The notes: generated by a model from the letters alone, not told the origin. DNA of 64,000 bases from Chitinophaga oryziterrae (GCF_009758125.1 NZ_WRXO01000015.1:19505-83504), one strand, 5' to 3'; numbered from the stretch's first letter, positions 51,787 through 60,891 are shown. Numbers and translations: made by a program.

Positions 51787-52840
51787 ATTCTGATTTTGAA
51801 CGAATTATTTTGAATGGAAGAAAAGCATAATCTTCTGGTTGGAAGATGTCGAGTGCCCTTTCAGGATAATTGAAATGAATCTGGCAACTGACCTTTTCTT
51901 TTATCAATCTTGCTAATAATTGCTTATCAGGGTGCCCGTGTATATTTCCGTTAGTACTAATGATAAAGTGGTTACTATGTATGAGTGACAATAATTCTTT
52001 GTTGGTATTTCCTTTGCTTCCGTGATGAGAGAGTTTTACCAGCTCTACAGAGAGAGGCTCCTGAGTTGTAATTTGCCTTTGTTTCAGGCCTTCTACAATT
52101 ACAGAAGGATGGGAGTCTCCAAGAAATAAATACCGTCGTCCCTCAAAGTGGAGGATGAACGCAATAGAACTACCGTTAGGTTCTCGTTTATCTTCTTCAA
52201 ATGAGTCATGGGTAATCAAATACTCTATAGAATGATGATAGTCATTTGCACCACTGGTCTTTAACCCTGGGTCATCTTTCTTCCAGAATTTTAGCAGTTT
52301 TTGTAGCTTGATAGTATTAGGAGAGAGAAATTCAAATTTTGCATTATGCCACTCTATATCTTTTCCCTGAATGATAATTTCTCTTCGCCAGATCCCTTTA
52401 TCATGGATGAATTGCCCAAAATCCACTCCCTGACAGACGCTTGTATCTGGGGAATCATTGGGGAGATTTATTATGTGATTTAGTGCTGCATTTTCCTGTT
52501 CTTGTAGGTATTCAGCAATTAATTTCCCGGAATTGAACCATACCTCACCGATCATATTGTACGCATCGGGATCTGTTTTAAACCACTGTAAAATGCCATC
52601 AATATGGTCATCGTCTATGTGGGTCAGGATTAATAAATCTATTTTCTGATTTTCTGTCCGTAACTGATCTACAAGGTTTGCAAGGGCGCCATTTTCAGTT
52701 CTACCCCTGGAGTTTCGGAAGTTATAGGTAGCACTCACCCCGCCATCAATAAGGATATTTTTAGGGGAAGCTTCGCTGGACATCAGTTTAATTAGAATGC
52801 AATCTCCATTTAGTGCTTCTAAAAAGCTAATCTTTAACAT
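51764..52840 (-). CDS. MBL-fold metallo-hydrolase of the Lamassu-type system
   Basis: 358 residues of a metallo-beta-lactamase fold close to ComEC-type hydrolases. It shows LIDGGVSATYNFR, the metal motif THIDDDHIDG (73-82), FLGDSH near 232 and LSHHGSKGNTNKEL near 265. All metal-binding blocks are present, so a nuclease or phosphodiesterase activity is plausible. It is the first gene of the four-gene operon. The pairing of an MBL hydrolase with a trypsin-like protease ahead of LmuC/LmuB-like genes corresponds to the hydrolase-protease type of Lamassu. A direct repeat AATTGCCAT x2 lies upstream on the coding strand (52872-52894). Confidence 0.85.
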   Translation of the reverse strand: MLKISFLEALNGDCILIKLMSSEASPKNILIDGGVSATYNFRNSRGRTENGALANLVDQLRTENQKIDLLILTHIDDDHIDGILQWFKTDPDAYNMIGEVWFNSGKLIAEYLQEQENAALNHIINLPNDSPDTSVCQGVDFGQFIHDKGIWRREIIIQGKDIEWHNAKFEFLSPNTIKLQKLLKFWKKDDPGLKTSGANDYHHSIEYLITHDSFEEDKREPNGSSIAFILHFEGRRYLFLGDSHPSVIVEGLKQRQITTQEPLSVELVKLSHHGSKGNTNKELLSLIHSNHFIISTNGNIHGHPDKQLLARLIKEKVSCQIHFNYPERALDIFQPEDYAFLPFKIIRSKSEFVFSNDN

Positions 52841-53424
52841 AGTGGATTGTTATCTATTTCTATAAGTATATGGCAATTTTAATGGCAATTGGAGTATTGA
52901 AAATAATACAATACACTTATCTGGTATATGAGTTGAAATTATTCTCAAACTTGCATTTTCGAATTGAAAAACAATCTATGAGTACTCAAATTAAGAAATT
53001 TTTGTTAAAACACCAATAGGAAGATGATCAATTGATAGATCTCGGGGGTTGATAGTTGCCGACTTTTTATGTTATTGTACAATCTTTAAAATACTTAGTT
53101 ACAAGCAGGCAATTTCTTTGAAGATGATACGTGAACTCAGCCAACTATTAAAGATTCATTCGGCTTTAACCAAGTCCTGTAATCGGTAATAACAAATACA
53201 GAGGCTGTATGTATCTGTTCTCTAGCAATTGCAGCGAGATTATAGATGCTATTATTAATATATTGACAGGTACCCGGTAAAGAAAGCACCTGCAATCCAG
53301 AATAAAAGATTTTGGGAATAGTATTCTGTTAAGGCCTACAAATTAGGTTAGCTAAGCCGATTTGTAAAGTATAGGGAGATTATATATTATTAAAATTGAT
53401 TAATTTGTATCAAACAGCCCCACA
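52841..53424. other. intergenic stretch without a supportable gene
   Basis: 584 AT-rich bp between divergent genes. It must contain the promoter of the defence operon. A 13-codon start MSTQIKKFLLKHQ at 52978 is cut by a stop and may be a relic. No hairpin or repeat unit of the A-G family. Confidence 0.45.
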
Positions 53425-54195
53425 ATGAATATTGAAATTTTTGAAGTAACCAATGCCGAATTTGATTTAATTCGGCCACATTTTGAAGTAAATGCTAAAG
53501 CTCTGGCTAACCAGACACAATTTGTTGGAAAAGATGGGGAACTTATTCCAAAACCAGCCAAAGAATGGTTTTGGGGAGGATATGACCAGTCAAAATTCCT
53601 TAAGGCCGTAATTGATGAAGAAACTTATATAATTGGTGCGGGGAACATTATTACCGGGGTTATCTCTGAAGTTCTTCCAGAAGCTTGTCAAAAGTATCCA
53701 AATTCTTTTGGTACAAGGAATGCTCATTCGGTAATCGAGGCGATTTTCGAAACGAGACCTGAACTTGGCTACAGTGACATGACAACCTATGAGCAACACT
53801 TATCTACAGAACAATTTGCAATGGTATTTAAATTGGAGAAGGATGGCTCGGTAAACCATAATGTTCTTAGGTTAGATCTTTTTCGAATGATTAAAGAGGA
53901 AAAGGATAATCCAGGCAAATATGAATTTATTGGCGGCCTAATGCATTTGTTAAAGCATTTTAAATTTGAAGGCCATTCTTTGTCTACTAATATAGGCGAA
54001 AATGAATTAGTACATCCTAATCAGGTCATTGGAATGATAATAAAATGCTTCTTCGAATCAACCCATATTTATGAGGAAGGAAAAAAGAGTTTTACAACAG
54101 TAACTTCTTGGTCGAATAATAAGGAAATAATATGTTCGTTCTACCCAGAACAGGATATTGAAGTCTATTTTCTTAATACTATGTATTTAAAATAA
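53425..54195 (+). CDS. hypothetical protein
   Basis: 256 residues, soluble, no signal peptide. Visible blocks: LVGxDGELIPK-like FVGKDGELIPKPAKEWFWGG, FGTRNAHSVIEAIFETRPELGYSDMTTYEQHLS, and a helical FIGGLMHLLKHFKFEGHSLSTN followed by NQVIGMIIKCFFES. I do not recognise a family. It sits between the Lamassu-type operon and an HNH nuclease gene on the opposite strand to the former, so a role in the defence island is possible but unsupported by motifs. Confidence 0.6.
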   Translation: MNIEIFEVTNAEFDLIRPHFEVNAKALANQTQFVGKDGELIPKPAKEWFWGGYDQSKFLKAVIDEETYIIGAGNIITGVISEVLPEACQKYPNSFGTRNAHSVIEAIFETRPELGYSDMTTYEQHLSTEQFAMVFKLEKDGSVNHNVLRLDLFRMIKEEKDNPGKYEFIGGLMHLLKHFKFEGHSLSTNIGENELVHPNQVIGMIIKCFFESTHIYEEGKKSFTTVTSWSNNKEIICSFYPEQDIEVYFLNTMYLK

Positions 54196-54445
54196 GAAGG
54201 TCAAAAAAAATAACAGCAATCAGAATTTGGATTTATATCGAATTTCAATCGATTCTATTAGATTTCATGCACAATTCCCCCTTCTAAAAATCACATGCTT
54301 TTCCAGACCTTATCGAGTAATAAATGACCAGTACCGAAAAGAAAAATCAAATTATATTACCAAATTTTATTTACGCAATTTTTCGTTTGATGGTAATCTT
54401 GTCCTCGGATTGAAATTTGAAACGTAAATTATAATTCATAAACGT

Positions 54446-55360
54446 ATGAAAAACAGGGACGACTTTTCTAATTCTATCATAAATATTTCGAAATTACGGG
54501 CGGCGTTCATATGTTCTAATCCCGAGTGTAGGTGTATGACACTAGCTCCATCTAAAAATGATATATTAGCTGCAGAATATAATGGTGAAGTAGCGCATAT
54601 CACAGCGGCATCCCCAGCTGGCCCTAGGTATAACATTGCAATGTCTGCGAAGGAACGTTCTGGAATTGACAATTCTATCTTTTTGTGTTCAAACTGTGCA
54701 ACATTAATTGATAAAAATAACGGAATGGACTATCCTGTAGAAAAGTTGAAGTTATGGAAAACAAAACATGAAGCATGGGTGAAAAAAAATTTAAATAAAC
54801 GAGCTGATAAGGTAGGTGAAATAAGTAATATGAATAACAATAATAGGGGTATAATTGCAAAGAATGTTTATATAAATTCTATTCTACCTTCTTCTGTTGA
54901 TAGTGTGAAATTTCATGATTCTGGAATGTTTACAGCAATGGAAAAAATCTGTACAGAAGAAAAATTGATGCTGATTTTGAATTTGCTTAAAGATAGAGCG
55001 GAATGTCGAATTGATGATTGGGATCTTTTTGAGTCTCTTTCTTCTTTTTTTGATAAATCTAGTAATTCTTATATCAATGAAGACTTAGAAACTTCAAAAA
55101 ACTTTTTACACAAGTCGTTACAGGTCTTAATTGGGTTTATGCTCGGTAATTTTGATATGCATCCTTACGATCAGAGTGTGGATAATTATAAGACAAAACT
55201 GAAACCCGAATACGTATATTCCAGCTCATTATTGGATGTAACTCCTGAGCAAAGGAAAAAATATCAAGAATTAAGTGACAGTATGCTTCTATTAATAGAT
55301 GATCTAGTTATGAAATATCAAATATTCAGAAAAACCATAAAGTCAGTTCTTCATCTATAA
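54446..55360 (+). CDS. HNH endonuclease-like protein
   Basis: 304 residues. The N-terminal HNH domain has zinc ligands Cys23/Cys28 (ICSNPECRC), the catalytic His51 in GEVAHITAASPAGPRYN, Asn76 and a second pair Cys81/Cys84 (LCSNCATLID). The C-terminal 180 residues are helical (EKLMLILNLLKDRAECRIDD, ending KYQIFRKTIKS) with no recognised family, and could be a partner-binding or sensing part. Stand-alone nucleases of this layout are frequent in defence islands. Target DNA unknown. Confidence 0.82.
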   Translation: MKNRDDFSNSIINISKLRAAFICSNPECRCMTLAPSKNDILAAEYNGEVAHITAASPAGPRYNIAMSAKERSGIDNSIFLCSNCATLIDKNNGMDYPVEKLKLWKTKHEAWVKKNLNKRADKVGEISNMNNNNRGIIAKNVYINSILPSSVDSVKFHDSGMFTAMEKICTEEKLMLILNLLKDRAECRIDDWDLFESLSSFFDKSSNSYINEDLETSKNFLHKSLQVLIGFMLGNFDMHPYDQSVDNYKTKLKPEYVYSSSLLDVTPEQRKKYQELSDSMLLLIDDLVMKYQIFRKTIKSVLHL

Positions 55361-55473
55361 AAATCTTTTAGTTGACCAAATTAATATTCCATTTATACTT
55401 TGCCTTTTGGTATTGACAACCATTTGATTTTAGGGCACTCCTTATTTAGTTGCAAAAGAACTTAATAGATACC

Positions 55474-56580
55474 TCAATGTTTCTTGCTCATTTTCTTATT
55501 CTCATATTTTTTATGATTCCCCGTTATCCATTCCTGATACATTTTTTCCGGCATTTCACGATAACCAAGTTTAGCTAAGGTAATATAGGATTTTATCATT
55601 TCAGCATAGGTTGTTTGTGATAAAATATCTTTTTCCTTAGCTTGCTTTATATAAACCTTTTTTAAGGTTTCAGCCTTTAGTAGTAATGCCATGGGATTTA
55701 TAGAATGGTACAACAACACTAAATCACAGCATTTTATAATAAACCCATCATAATAGTTGTGTGTGTCAATTTCATACTCCTTTGCTAAATCTAAAGCACA
55801 TAGCGCAATAGACTGTTGATTGCTTAATGTATCCATATACAAACCACTTCTTATAGCTTGAGGAGAAATATATCCTGTCATCATCAGCCAGGCATCTGTA
55901 GGAAAGCTTGCACTTGTAAGTTCCGTATTATACCAACCAATATCATCACTATAATTACGAATATAAATATGATTAGGTGCTAATGATAACCAGCATTTTG
56001 CACCAATTTCATCTGCTAAAATTTTGTACAGATAAGCGAGGCTATGACAGTTTCCCTGATGAGTTGCTAATAATTTTGTTACAAACATATTGCTCCAATC
56101 TTGTTTAGCAAATGGATCAATAAAGTTGTATTGAAATGGCAAATGAGCATATGCATTTAAGTCGTCAAGACAATAAACAGTATCACATAATGAATGAAAC
56201 AACGATAAATTTAATTTATTATTAACGCTATCGGCTTGGTGTTCATTTATTAAGAATACTGAATTACTATAAAGCTTAACCAATTTTCTCATAATTCCCA
56301 GATCCTTCTCAAATTTATTTCTTGATAGTTTATTTTGATAGAAAGCATTTTCACAAAAGTAAATAGCATTTTTAAACATGCCATTTGTTCTTGCTTCGCT
56401 TACAATAGAATCAAAAGCTTGTTGATAAAATATTTGAGATATATCTCTACTTATAGAGGTATCACAAGATGCTGACGAAATCATGGAAGTACACAAAAAA
56501 AAGACGATAAGGAAAAGAGTAATTTTCTCCTTTAAAAAGAATAACCGGATATTGCATTCTCGAACCAGTATCAATTTCAT
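55474..56580 (-). CDS. transglutaminase-like cysteine peptidase-fold protein, exported (paralogue 2)
   Basis: 368 residues. A hydrophobic N-terminal segment (ITLFLIVFFLCTSMISSAS) targets it for export. The core contains Cys178 in THQGNCHSLAYLYKILADE and His204 in LSLAPNHIYIRN, followed by YNTELTSASFPTDAWLMMTGY. Cys, His and a later polar residue match the transglutaminase-like catalytic arrangement. It is a paralogue of the protein at 58257, with the same order of motifs. It overlaps the preceding gene by 4 bp and is the last gene of an exported four-gene operon. Substrate unknown. Confidence 0.72.
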   Translation of the reverse strand: MKLILVRECNIRLFFLKEKITLFLIVFFLCTSMISSASCDTSISRDISQIFYQQAFDSIVSEARTNGMFKNAIYFCENAFYQNKLSRNKFEKDLGIMRKLVKLYSNSVFLINEHQADSVNNKLNLSLFHSLCDTVYCLDDLNAYAHLPFQYNFIDPFAKQDWSNMFVTKLLATHQGNCHSLAYLYKILADEIGAKCWLSLAPNHIYIRNYSDDIGWYNTELTSASFPTDAWLMMTGYISPQAIRSGLYMDTLSNQQSIALCALDLAKEYEIDTHNYYDGFIIKCCDLVLLYHSINPMALLLKAETLKKVYIKQAKEKDILSQTTYAEMIKSYITLAKLGYREMPEKMYQEWITGNHKKYENKKMSKKH

Positions 56581-57143
56581 TTAATAATTTTAACCACATT
56601 TAAAAAAACAGGTAAATGGTCTGATGTCGTATTCTCATTACAAAATATTGGGGGACTGTCAACACCCCTTCTGGTTTTACATTCAAGTATGAAAAAAGCC
56701 GCTATGAATCGCTGTTCAGAAACCACAATACTCTGATGAGATTCTTTCTTTAGACAGCGTATTAAATTTAATAATTCGGGAGTTGCATAATGATCGGGGT
56801 GAGATAGGATATAATCAATATCAAAACGTTTAGCATTATCGGTCACAGAAACCAGATTTTTCACTGATTTCTGATTGACTAGCGACGCATAATTTGTATG
56901 AAAAAGAAAATCATCTACAAGAACATTACATTCACTTAAAATATACCTAAAAGGGAAATTGGCCCCGTAGTAGTATTGATTCTTTATATAAAAATATCTG
57001 GTGGAGGATAGTATTTCCTTATTCGCATTATCGACCGGTTCTACTGTAATTATATTGACAGTGTCATAATGCAACGTAACATCCTGTCCATATGAAGAAC
57101 ATGAAAGGATAGATAGCACTAAAATAATAATTGAAGATCGCAT
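56577..57143 (-). CDS. hypothetical exported protein
   Basis: 188 residues. The signal peptide is SIIILVLSILSCSSYGQ; the cysteine could be a poor lipobox, or signal peptidase I could cut after the Q. The mature part is beta-rich without a family I recognise (PFRYILSECNVLVDDFLFHTN, FIAAFFILECKTRRGVD). It sits between the RHS/zincin gene (1-bp gap) and the second transglutaminase-like gene (4-bp overlap). An immunity or accessory role for the zincin protein is suggested by position only. Confidence 0.6.
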   Translation of the reverse strand: MRSSIIILVLSILSCSSYGQDVTLHYDTVNIITVEPVDNANKEILSSTRYFYIKNQYYYGANFPFRYILSECNVLVDDFLFHTNYASLVNQKSVKNLVSVTDNAKRFDIDYILSHPDHYATPELLNLIRCLKKESHQSIVVSEQRFIAAFFILECKTRRGVDSPPIFCNENTTSDHLPVFLNVVKIIK

Positions 57144-57144
57144 G

Positions 57145-58194
57145 TTATTCTTTTGGAGGTTCTGTTGTAGTTGAAGGAGTAGTAGTAGTCGAAGACGTTG
57201 TTTTTTCAGGAAGGCTTCTTAACATATCCTGAATATTCATTTGATTAATATTTTCTTCCTTGTCACCTGTATTATCATCCTGATAAATAAAGATTCCACC
57301 CGCTTTTTTATGTCCCAACTTTTGATTATTACGATCAATTTGGTTTGTAATATCTGCCGGAGCATTTTTATGGTTGTGCATTAAATTATGAAATAGCTCA
57401 TGCGCCATTGTATGTCCTCTCCTTGAACTCGTAAGATGAAGTACTCTCCAACTTGATGCGCCTTGCTGAGTGGCAGTGTACACGACATCATTACCATCTG
57501 CATCTTTACCTGTTTTTGTTTCCACAATCTTTTCATCCTCCATTATCAGGTACATGCGAGGATCTTGTACACTATTATTCCCATTTAGTTCTTTATCTAC
57601 AATGTCAGAAGTAGTAGCAGTAAATTTAACATCAAATTTGACATCATAACATGTTACCATATCTTTATGTGCTTCCCTGTTCAATTCAGCATTTAAATTT
57701 TTTTGTATTCTTTCAAGTTGCTTTTGATCAATGTTACTTCCTGGCATATCCTTAGATTGTCTTAATATGTATAGAACGTCCACAACGACGGTAATAGTTT
57801 TTTGCTTAATATCAGTAACCTTAACACCCTCCATTCCATCAAGGTCGATATTCATAATTGGACTATTACTTGCATACTGATAAGGAGTCAACATTGGAAA
57901 AGTTCCCGATAGTGGATCTACACTTAGGAATCTATGCATGGCTGAATTATCCAACAATCGATTCGCTTCCTCCTCACTTAGCAATTTTACTACCTGCATA
58001 CTATTTATATTCACTAGCGCAGTGCCTATCTGTTGAATACTATCCTGATCAAAAAACTCTTCGGATTGCCCTTTGGAAAGGGTAAGTATTGTGCTGTTTT
58101 TTTGAATGTTTTTATAAGGGTTAGGAGATTGTCCTAATAGTGCTAAAGTGGGCAAAAATAAAATGAAGGAAACGGTGATAAATTTAGAGTGCAT
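57145..58194 (-). CDS. signal-peptide RHS-linker/zincin metallopeptidase
   Basis: 349 residues. A signal peptide (FITVSFILFLPTLALLGQ) is followed at residues 88-120 by the RHS repeat-associated core signature (RFLSVDPLSGTFPMLTPYQY, then NSPIMNIDLDGMEG), which normally links the shell of an RHS toxin to its C-terminal domain. Downstream is a zincin-like domain with HELFH (265-269), a third histidine in HNHKN, and a Thr-rich tail. No YD/RHS repeats precede the linker, so it is an orphan core-plus-toxin-like protease. It lies in an operon between transglutaminase-like paralogues. A secreted metallopeptidase or toxin role is inferred. Confidence 0.75.
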   Translation of the reverse strand: MHSKFITVSFILFLPTLALLGQSPNPYKNIQKNSTILTLSKGQSEEFFDQDSIQQIGTALVNINSMQVVKLLSEEEANRLLDNSAMHRFLSVDPLSGTFPMLTPYQYASNSPIMNIDLDGMEGVKVTDIKQKTITVVVDVLYILRQSKDMPGSNIDQKQLERIQKNLNAELNREAHKDMVTCYDVKFDVKFTATTSDIVDKELNGNNSVQDPRMYLIMEDEKIVETKTGKDADGNDVVYTATQQGASSWRVLHLTSSRRGHTMAHELFHNLMHNHKNAPADITNQIDRNNQKLGHKKAGGIFIYQDDNTGDKEENINQMNIQDMLRSLPEKTTSSTTTTPSTTTEPPKE

Positions 58195-58256
58195 AAGTAA
58201 TATTTATTGCTACCTACAAGGTAATTAACGTTTGCGAATATTTTTGATTGCTGGAT

Positions 58257-59666
58257 TTATTTTTTTATTTTTTCAATTTCTTGATACACTTTTTCCTCTC
58301 CGGGCTTTGCCTGTTCCTCGTGTTTTACTAGTTCCAAAGATTTCAGCCATTTCTCATAAGCCTCTTTTGGTATTTCCTGGTAACCAGTTCTCTTCACATA
58401 ATTATCTATTTGTCGTTGTCTTTTATAAGTTGCGTATAGGTCAGGATATTTAGGTAATTCCTTTAATGGCGGGTTACCTACCAGTTGTGCCATATATATT
58501 ACTTTATGCCTATAATAATTGGCCTGAATCATTAAAGCCGTTACATTATTGCTATCAATATCCAAAACTCTTTGTAACATTATATTTGTAAAGCTATCAT
58601 ACCCATTGATTTTTTCAGAATAATTCATTACAAAGTCAGTAAGACATTGAGCATAAAGCTTTCTGCTGGAAAGAGTATCTAAATAAGTTTTATTTTTAAA
58701 TGCAGTTGCATTAACATACGTCGACTGCATAAGCCAAGCGGTCGATACGAGATGCCCATTGGTGGTTTCAAAATTATATTGGCTGCCATTACTATCAAAG
58801 AACTGTATATACGAATGGTTTGGCGCGAGTGCTAAATAAGCCTTGGCATTTAATTGCTCTGCCAAACATAAATAAAATAGTGGCATAGAATGGCATTGAC
58901 CAGAACCTGTTTGTAACATTTTCGTTACAAACATCTTTTTCCAATCTTTCTCTCCCAAATAATCATCAAAATCATAATGCAATTTGTCAATCAAATAACT
59001 GTTACCGCTTTGTTTATTAACAAAGAGGTTTTTACTAGTGTATAGTTTCTGTATACCATAATTTAATGCAATATTATTTTTATTGCTGAGATTTTCACGT
59101 TTCAGAATTTGTCCGACCAGCTCTGCACCTAGTTTTATGCTCGCTTCAAATTCTTGAAAAGAATAAGGTTTTTCATAAAAAGCAGCTTCTGATAGATAAA
59201 CGGCTTTAGTTATTGAAAAACTATCTGGATTTAATTGCAGTAATTGGTCAAAGTAATTTTTAAAATTTAACTGCGTGATTGTATACCGGTTTTCTTTTAT
59301 TTCATTTGCATTCTGCTTTAATTCTTGTCGTAATGCATTTAACTGCCCTTCCTTATTGTTAAAGATTGGGCCAGGTAATGTTGAGGTTACATTTTGCATC
59401 AAATGCACGTTCTGTTGCTCAATTTGATTATTAGATGATAATGGGATATAATTGATTAAACTTGGACTATTTTTTTGCAGAGCCTGCGTTTTAAATGGAA
59501 TTGTTTGAACAGTTTGAAATTTTGGGGTTGGAGATTGTGCATATACTAATCTCGGAAAGTTAGCTAGAATAAGTAGAGCTATTCCTCCAGAGCGAAATAA
59601 ACAACTAAAGAAACATTTGTTGAAAGAATTTATCGGGTTTAATGGTATCACTTTGATCGTAATCAT
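58257..59666 (-). CDS. transglutaminase-like cysteine peptidase-fold protein, exported (paralogue 1)
   Basis: 469 residues. The N-terminal signal region (IALLILANFPRLVYAQ) is followed by a linker rich in Asn/Gln and the catalytic-type core: Cys258 in GSGQCHSMPLFYLCLAEQ and His284 in LALAPNHSYIQF, then YNFETTNGHLVSTAWLMQSTY. The C-terminus is helical. It is paralogous to the 55474 product, with about 90 extra N-terminal residues. It is the first gene of the reverse operon with the RHS/zincin gene 62 bp downstream. The start at 59666 gives a long n-region before the signal; a later start is possible. Confidence 0.72.
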   Translation of the reverse strand: MITIKVIPLNPINSFNKCFFSCLFRSGGIALLILANFPRLVYAQSPTPKFQTVQTIPFKTQALQKNSPSLINYIPLSSNNQIEQQNVHLMQNVTSTLPGPIFNNKEGQLNALRQELKQNANEIKENRYTITQLNFKNYFDQLLQLNPDSFSITKAVYLSEAAFYEKPYSFQEFEASIKLGAELVGQILKRENLSNKNNIALNYGIQKLYTSKNLFVNKQSGNSYLIDKLHYDFDDYLGEKDWKKMFVTKMLQTGSGQCHSMPLFYLCLAEQLNAKAYLALAPNHSYIQFFDSNGSQYNFETTNGHLVSTAWLMQSTYVNATAFKNKTYLDTLSSRKLYAQCLTDFVMNYSEKINGYDSFTNIMLQRVLDIDSNNVTALMIQANYYRHKVIYMAQLVGNPPLKELPKYPDLYATYKRQRQIDNYVKRTGYQEIPKEAYEKWLKSLELVKHEEQAKPGEEKVYQEIEKIKK

Positions 59667-59994
59667 ATAAGTATAAAAAAAACAATTAAATCAAATTTAA
59701 GGTTCTTAAACTAAAATAGTCGAAATATTGAAAGGACGCAAGATTATATAAATTGAGAATACCTCCCTTCATAATCAACTAATTTACAAGCTTTTACCTT
59801 TAATCCTAATGCGATATTTGCGATTGAATATTAAGATCTTAATTTAATTTCAGGCATAGTAAATTTATTCAGATCAGCCATGATAAGGGAATGGGCATTT
59901 AACTCATGTAGTAAAGGTTATTTGAAATAAGAATTAATCTCCTACTTCCGAGTTCCTTCAAAATTTGTCAAACTCTTTTAATATAAAATGTATT
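59667..59994. other. intergenic stretch without a gene
   Basis: 328 AT-rich bp between two reverse-strand genes. No frame, strong hairpin or repeat that I can support; it should hold the promoter of the transglutaminase/RHS-zincin operon. Confidence 0.5.
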
Positions 59995-60252
59995 CTACTT
60001 ATTCTTAGGCAAATCAGCTAAAGCCAAACTTACAATAACTTCCGTCTTTACGTCAATCAATTTAGCAATGGCGATGAAATTATCTAAGGTTAACAGTCTT
60101 GGATTCTGTATCCTTCTGTGAAGTGTAGCATAATGAATTGCTGTATCTTTGTGTACAACTGTAATCGGGATAATACCGAATACATCTTTTAACCGGGTAA
60201 TCCTACCGGTTTCTAACATTGATTTAACTGCCGCATATCTTGGATCCTTCAC
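59995..60252 (-). CDS. small HTH-like (XRE-type) protein
   Basis: 85 residues with ITRLKDVFGIIPITVVHKDT and TLHRRIQNPRLLTLDNFIAIAKLIDVKTEVIV. This reads as a helix-turn-helix pattern of XRE type, where HRRIQNPRLLTLDNFIAIA corresponds to recognition helix and wing. Likely DNA-binding and autoregulatory. It lies near the mobile element but on the opposite strand. The C-terminus (ALADLPKNK) is short and there is no second domain. Target unknown. Confidence 0.6.
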   Translation of the reverse strand: MKDPRYAAVKSMLETGRITRLKDVFGIIPITVVHKDTAIHYATLHRRIQNPRLLTLDNFIAIAKLIDVKTEVIVSLALADLPKNK

Positions 60253-60437
60253 GCCATAGTAATTTATGGCAGAAATGTATGATGTCTTTCCAAATGTTAC
60301 ATACTATTATATGTTTATTGATATTAAAAATGTAATAATTGTTATAATACTATAACAAAATTGAAATATTTGCGTAAATTAGCCTGTAGATATTACTTTT
60401 GCATCTTCTAAAATATTGAAGCTGCTTCTAGAATCTC

Positions 60438-60545
60438 ACCTGGGAACCTCGGAAATTCAACAGGGATGCGATGACAGAAGAAAGCTCACGTTAAGGCGTG
60501 GGCTCTTCTTTGTCCGTCCCTAGCCCTCCGAGGGGTCCCAGGCGG
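60438..60545 (+). ncRNA. highly structured RNA candidate at the mobile-element left end
   Basis: An outer stem pairs CCTGGGA-CCTCGGA (60439-60453) with TCCGAGG-TCCCAGG (60527-60542), one bulge. Inside, GGGATG (60463-60468) pairs with CGTCCC and GAC with GTC, leading to a long hairpin GAAGAAAGCTCACG (60477-60490) / CGTGGGCTCTTCTTT. A further perfect GACCTGCG/CGCAGGTC stem follows at 60554-60584. No coding frame explains it. Not a known RNA family that I can name. Confidence 0.55.
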
Positions 60546-60612
60546 CAAGTTGAGACCTGCGCCCTTTTTTTATTCCCGCAGGTCAGTATTAAACCCAAAA
60601 ATTGACCTCAGC

Positions 60613-60834
60613 ATGAATCTACTAGCTAAACACTTCACTTTCGAGTACATTGTTCTGAAGCATGGTGTCCCACCACAAAGAATCCCTTTCTTAAAGAAAG
60701 TATATACGGATAACAGTCATAGCTTAATTGTTCTCCGTAATAAGTTAATAGAATTAGGGCTAAACAAAGCTGAGATGACTGCGATATTAACATATCACGG
60801 TGCCGTTATCGCAGGTGTAGCAATTCCACAATGA
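60613..60834 (+). CDS. hypothetical small protein of the mobile element
   Basis: 73 residues starting MNLLAKHFTFEYIVLKHG, helical and basic in the middle (QRIPFLKKVYTD, LRNKLIELGLNKAEMTAIL). I do not recognise it. ATG 60613 is preferred to the open frame from 60550, because the structured RNA-like segment and its GACCTGCG stem occupy that part. First gene of the same-strand run that leads to the serine recombinase. Confidence 0.55.
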   Translation: MNLLAKHFTFEYIVLKHGVPPQRIPFLKKVYTDNSHSLIVLRNKLIELGLNKAEMTAILTYHGAVIAGVAIPQ

Positions 60835-60891
60835 CTCCCATTCATTAGCCATTGGCTGTTCTGATCAAATTAACCAAAAATACTGTTAGTT

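Noticed and set aside
46796..52840. A plain RecF/SbcCD repair operon
   Set aside because: The protease and MBL partners, the middle protein and the absence of an SbcD-type nuclease fit Lamassu/ABC-3C better than DNA repair.
57145..58194. A complete RHS polymorphic toxin
   Set aside because: No YD/RHS repeats precede the linker and the protein starts with its own signal peptide, so it is called an RHS-linker zincin only.
60438..60545. tmRNA, SRP RNA or 6S RNA
   Set aside because: The sequence lacks the conserved blocks of these RNAs; only the strong secondary structure is supported.
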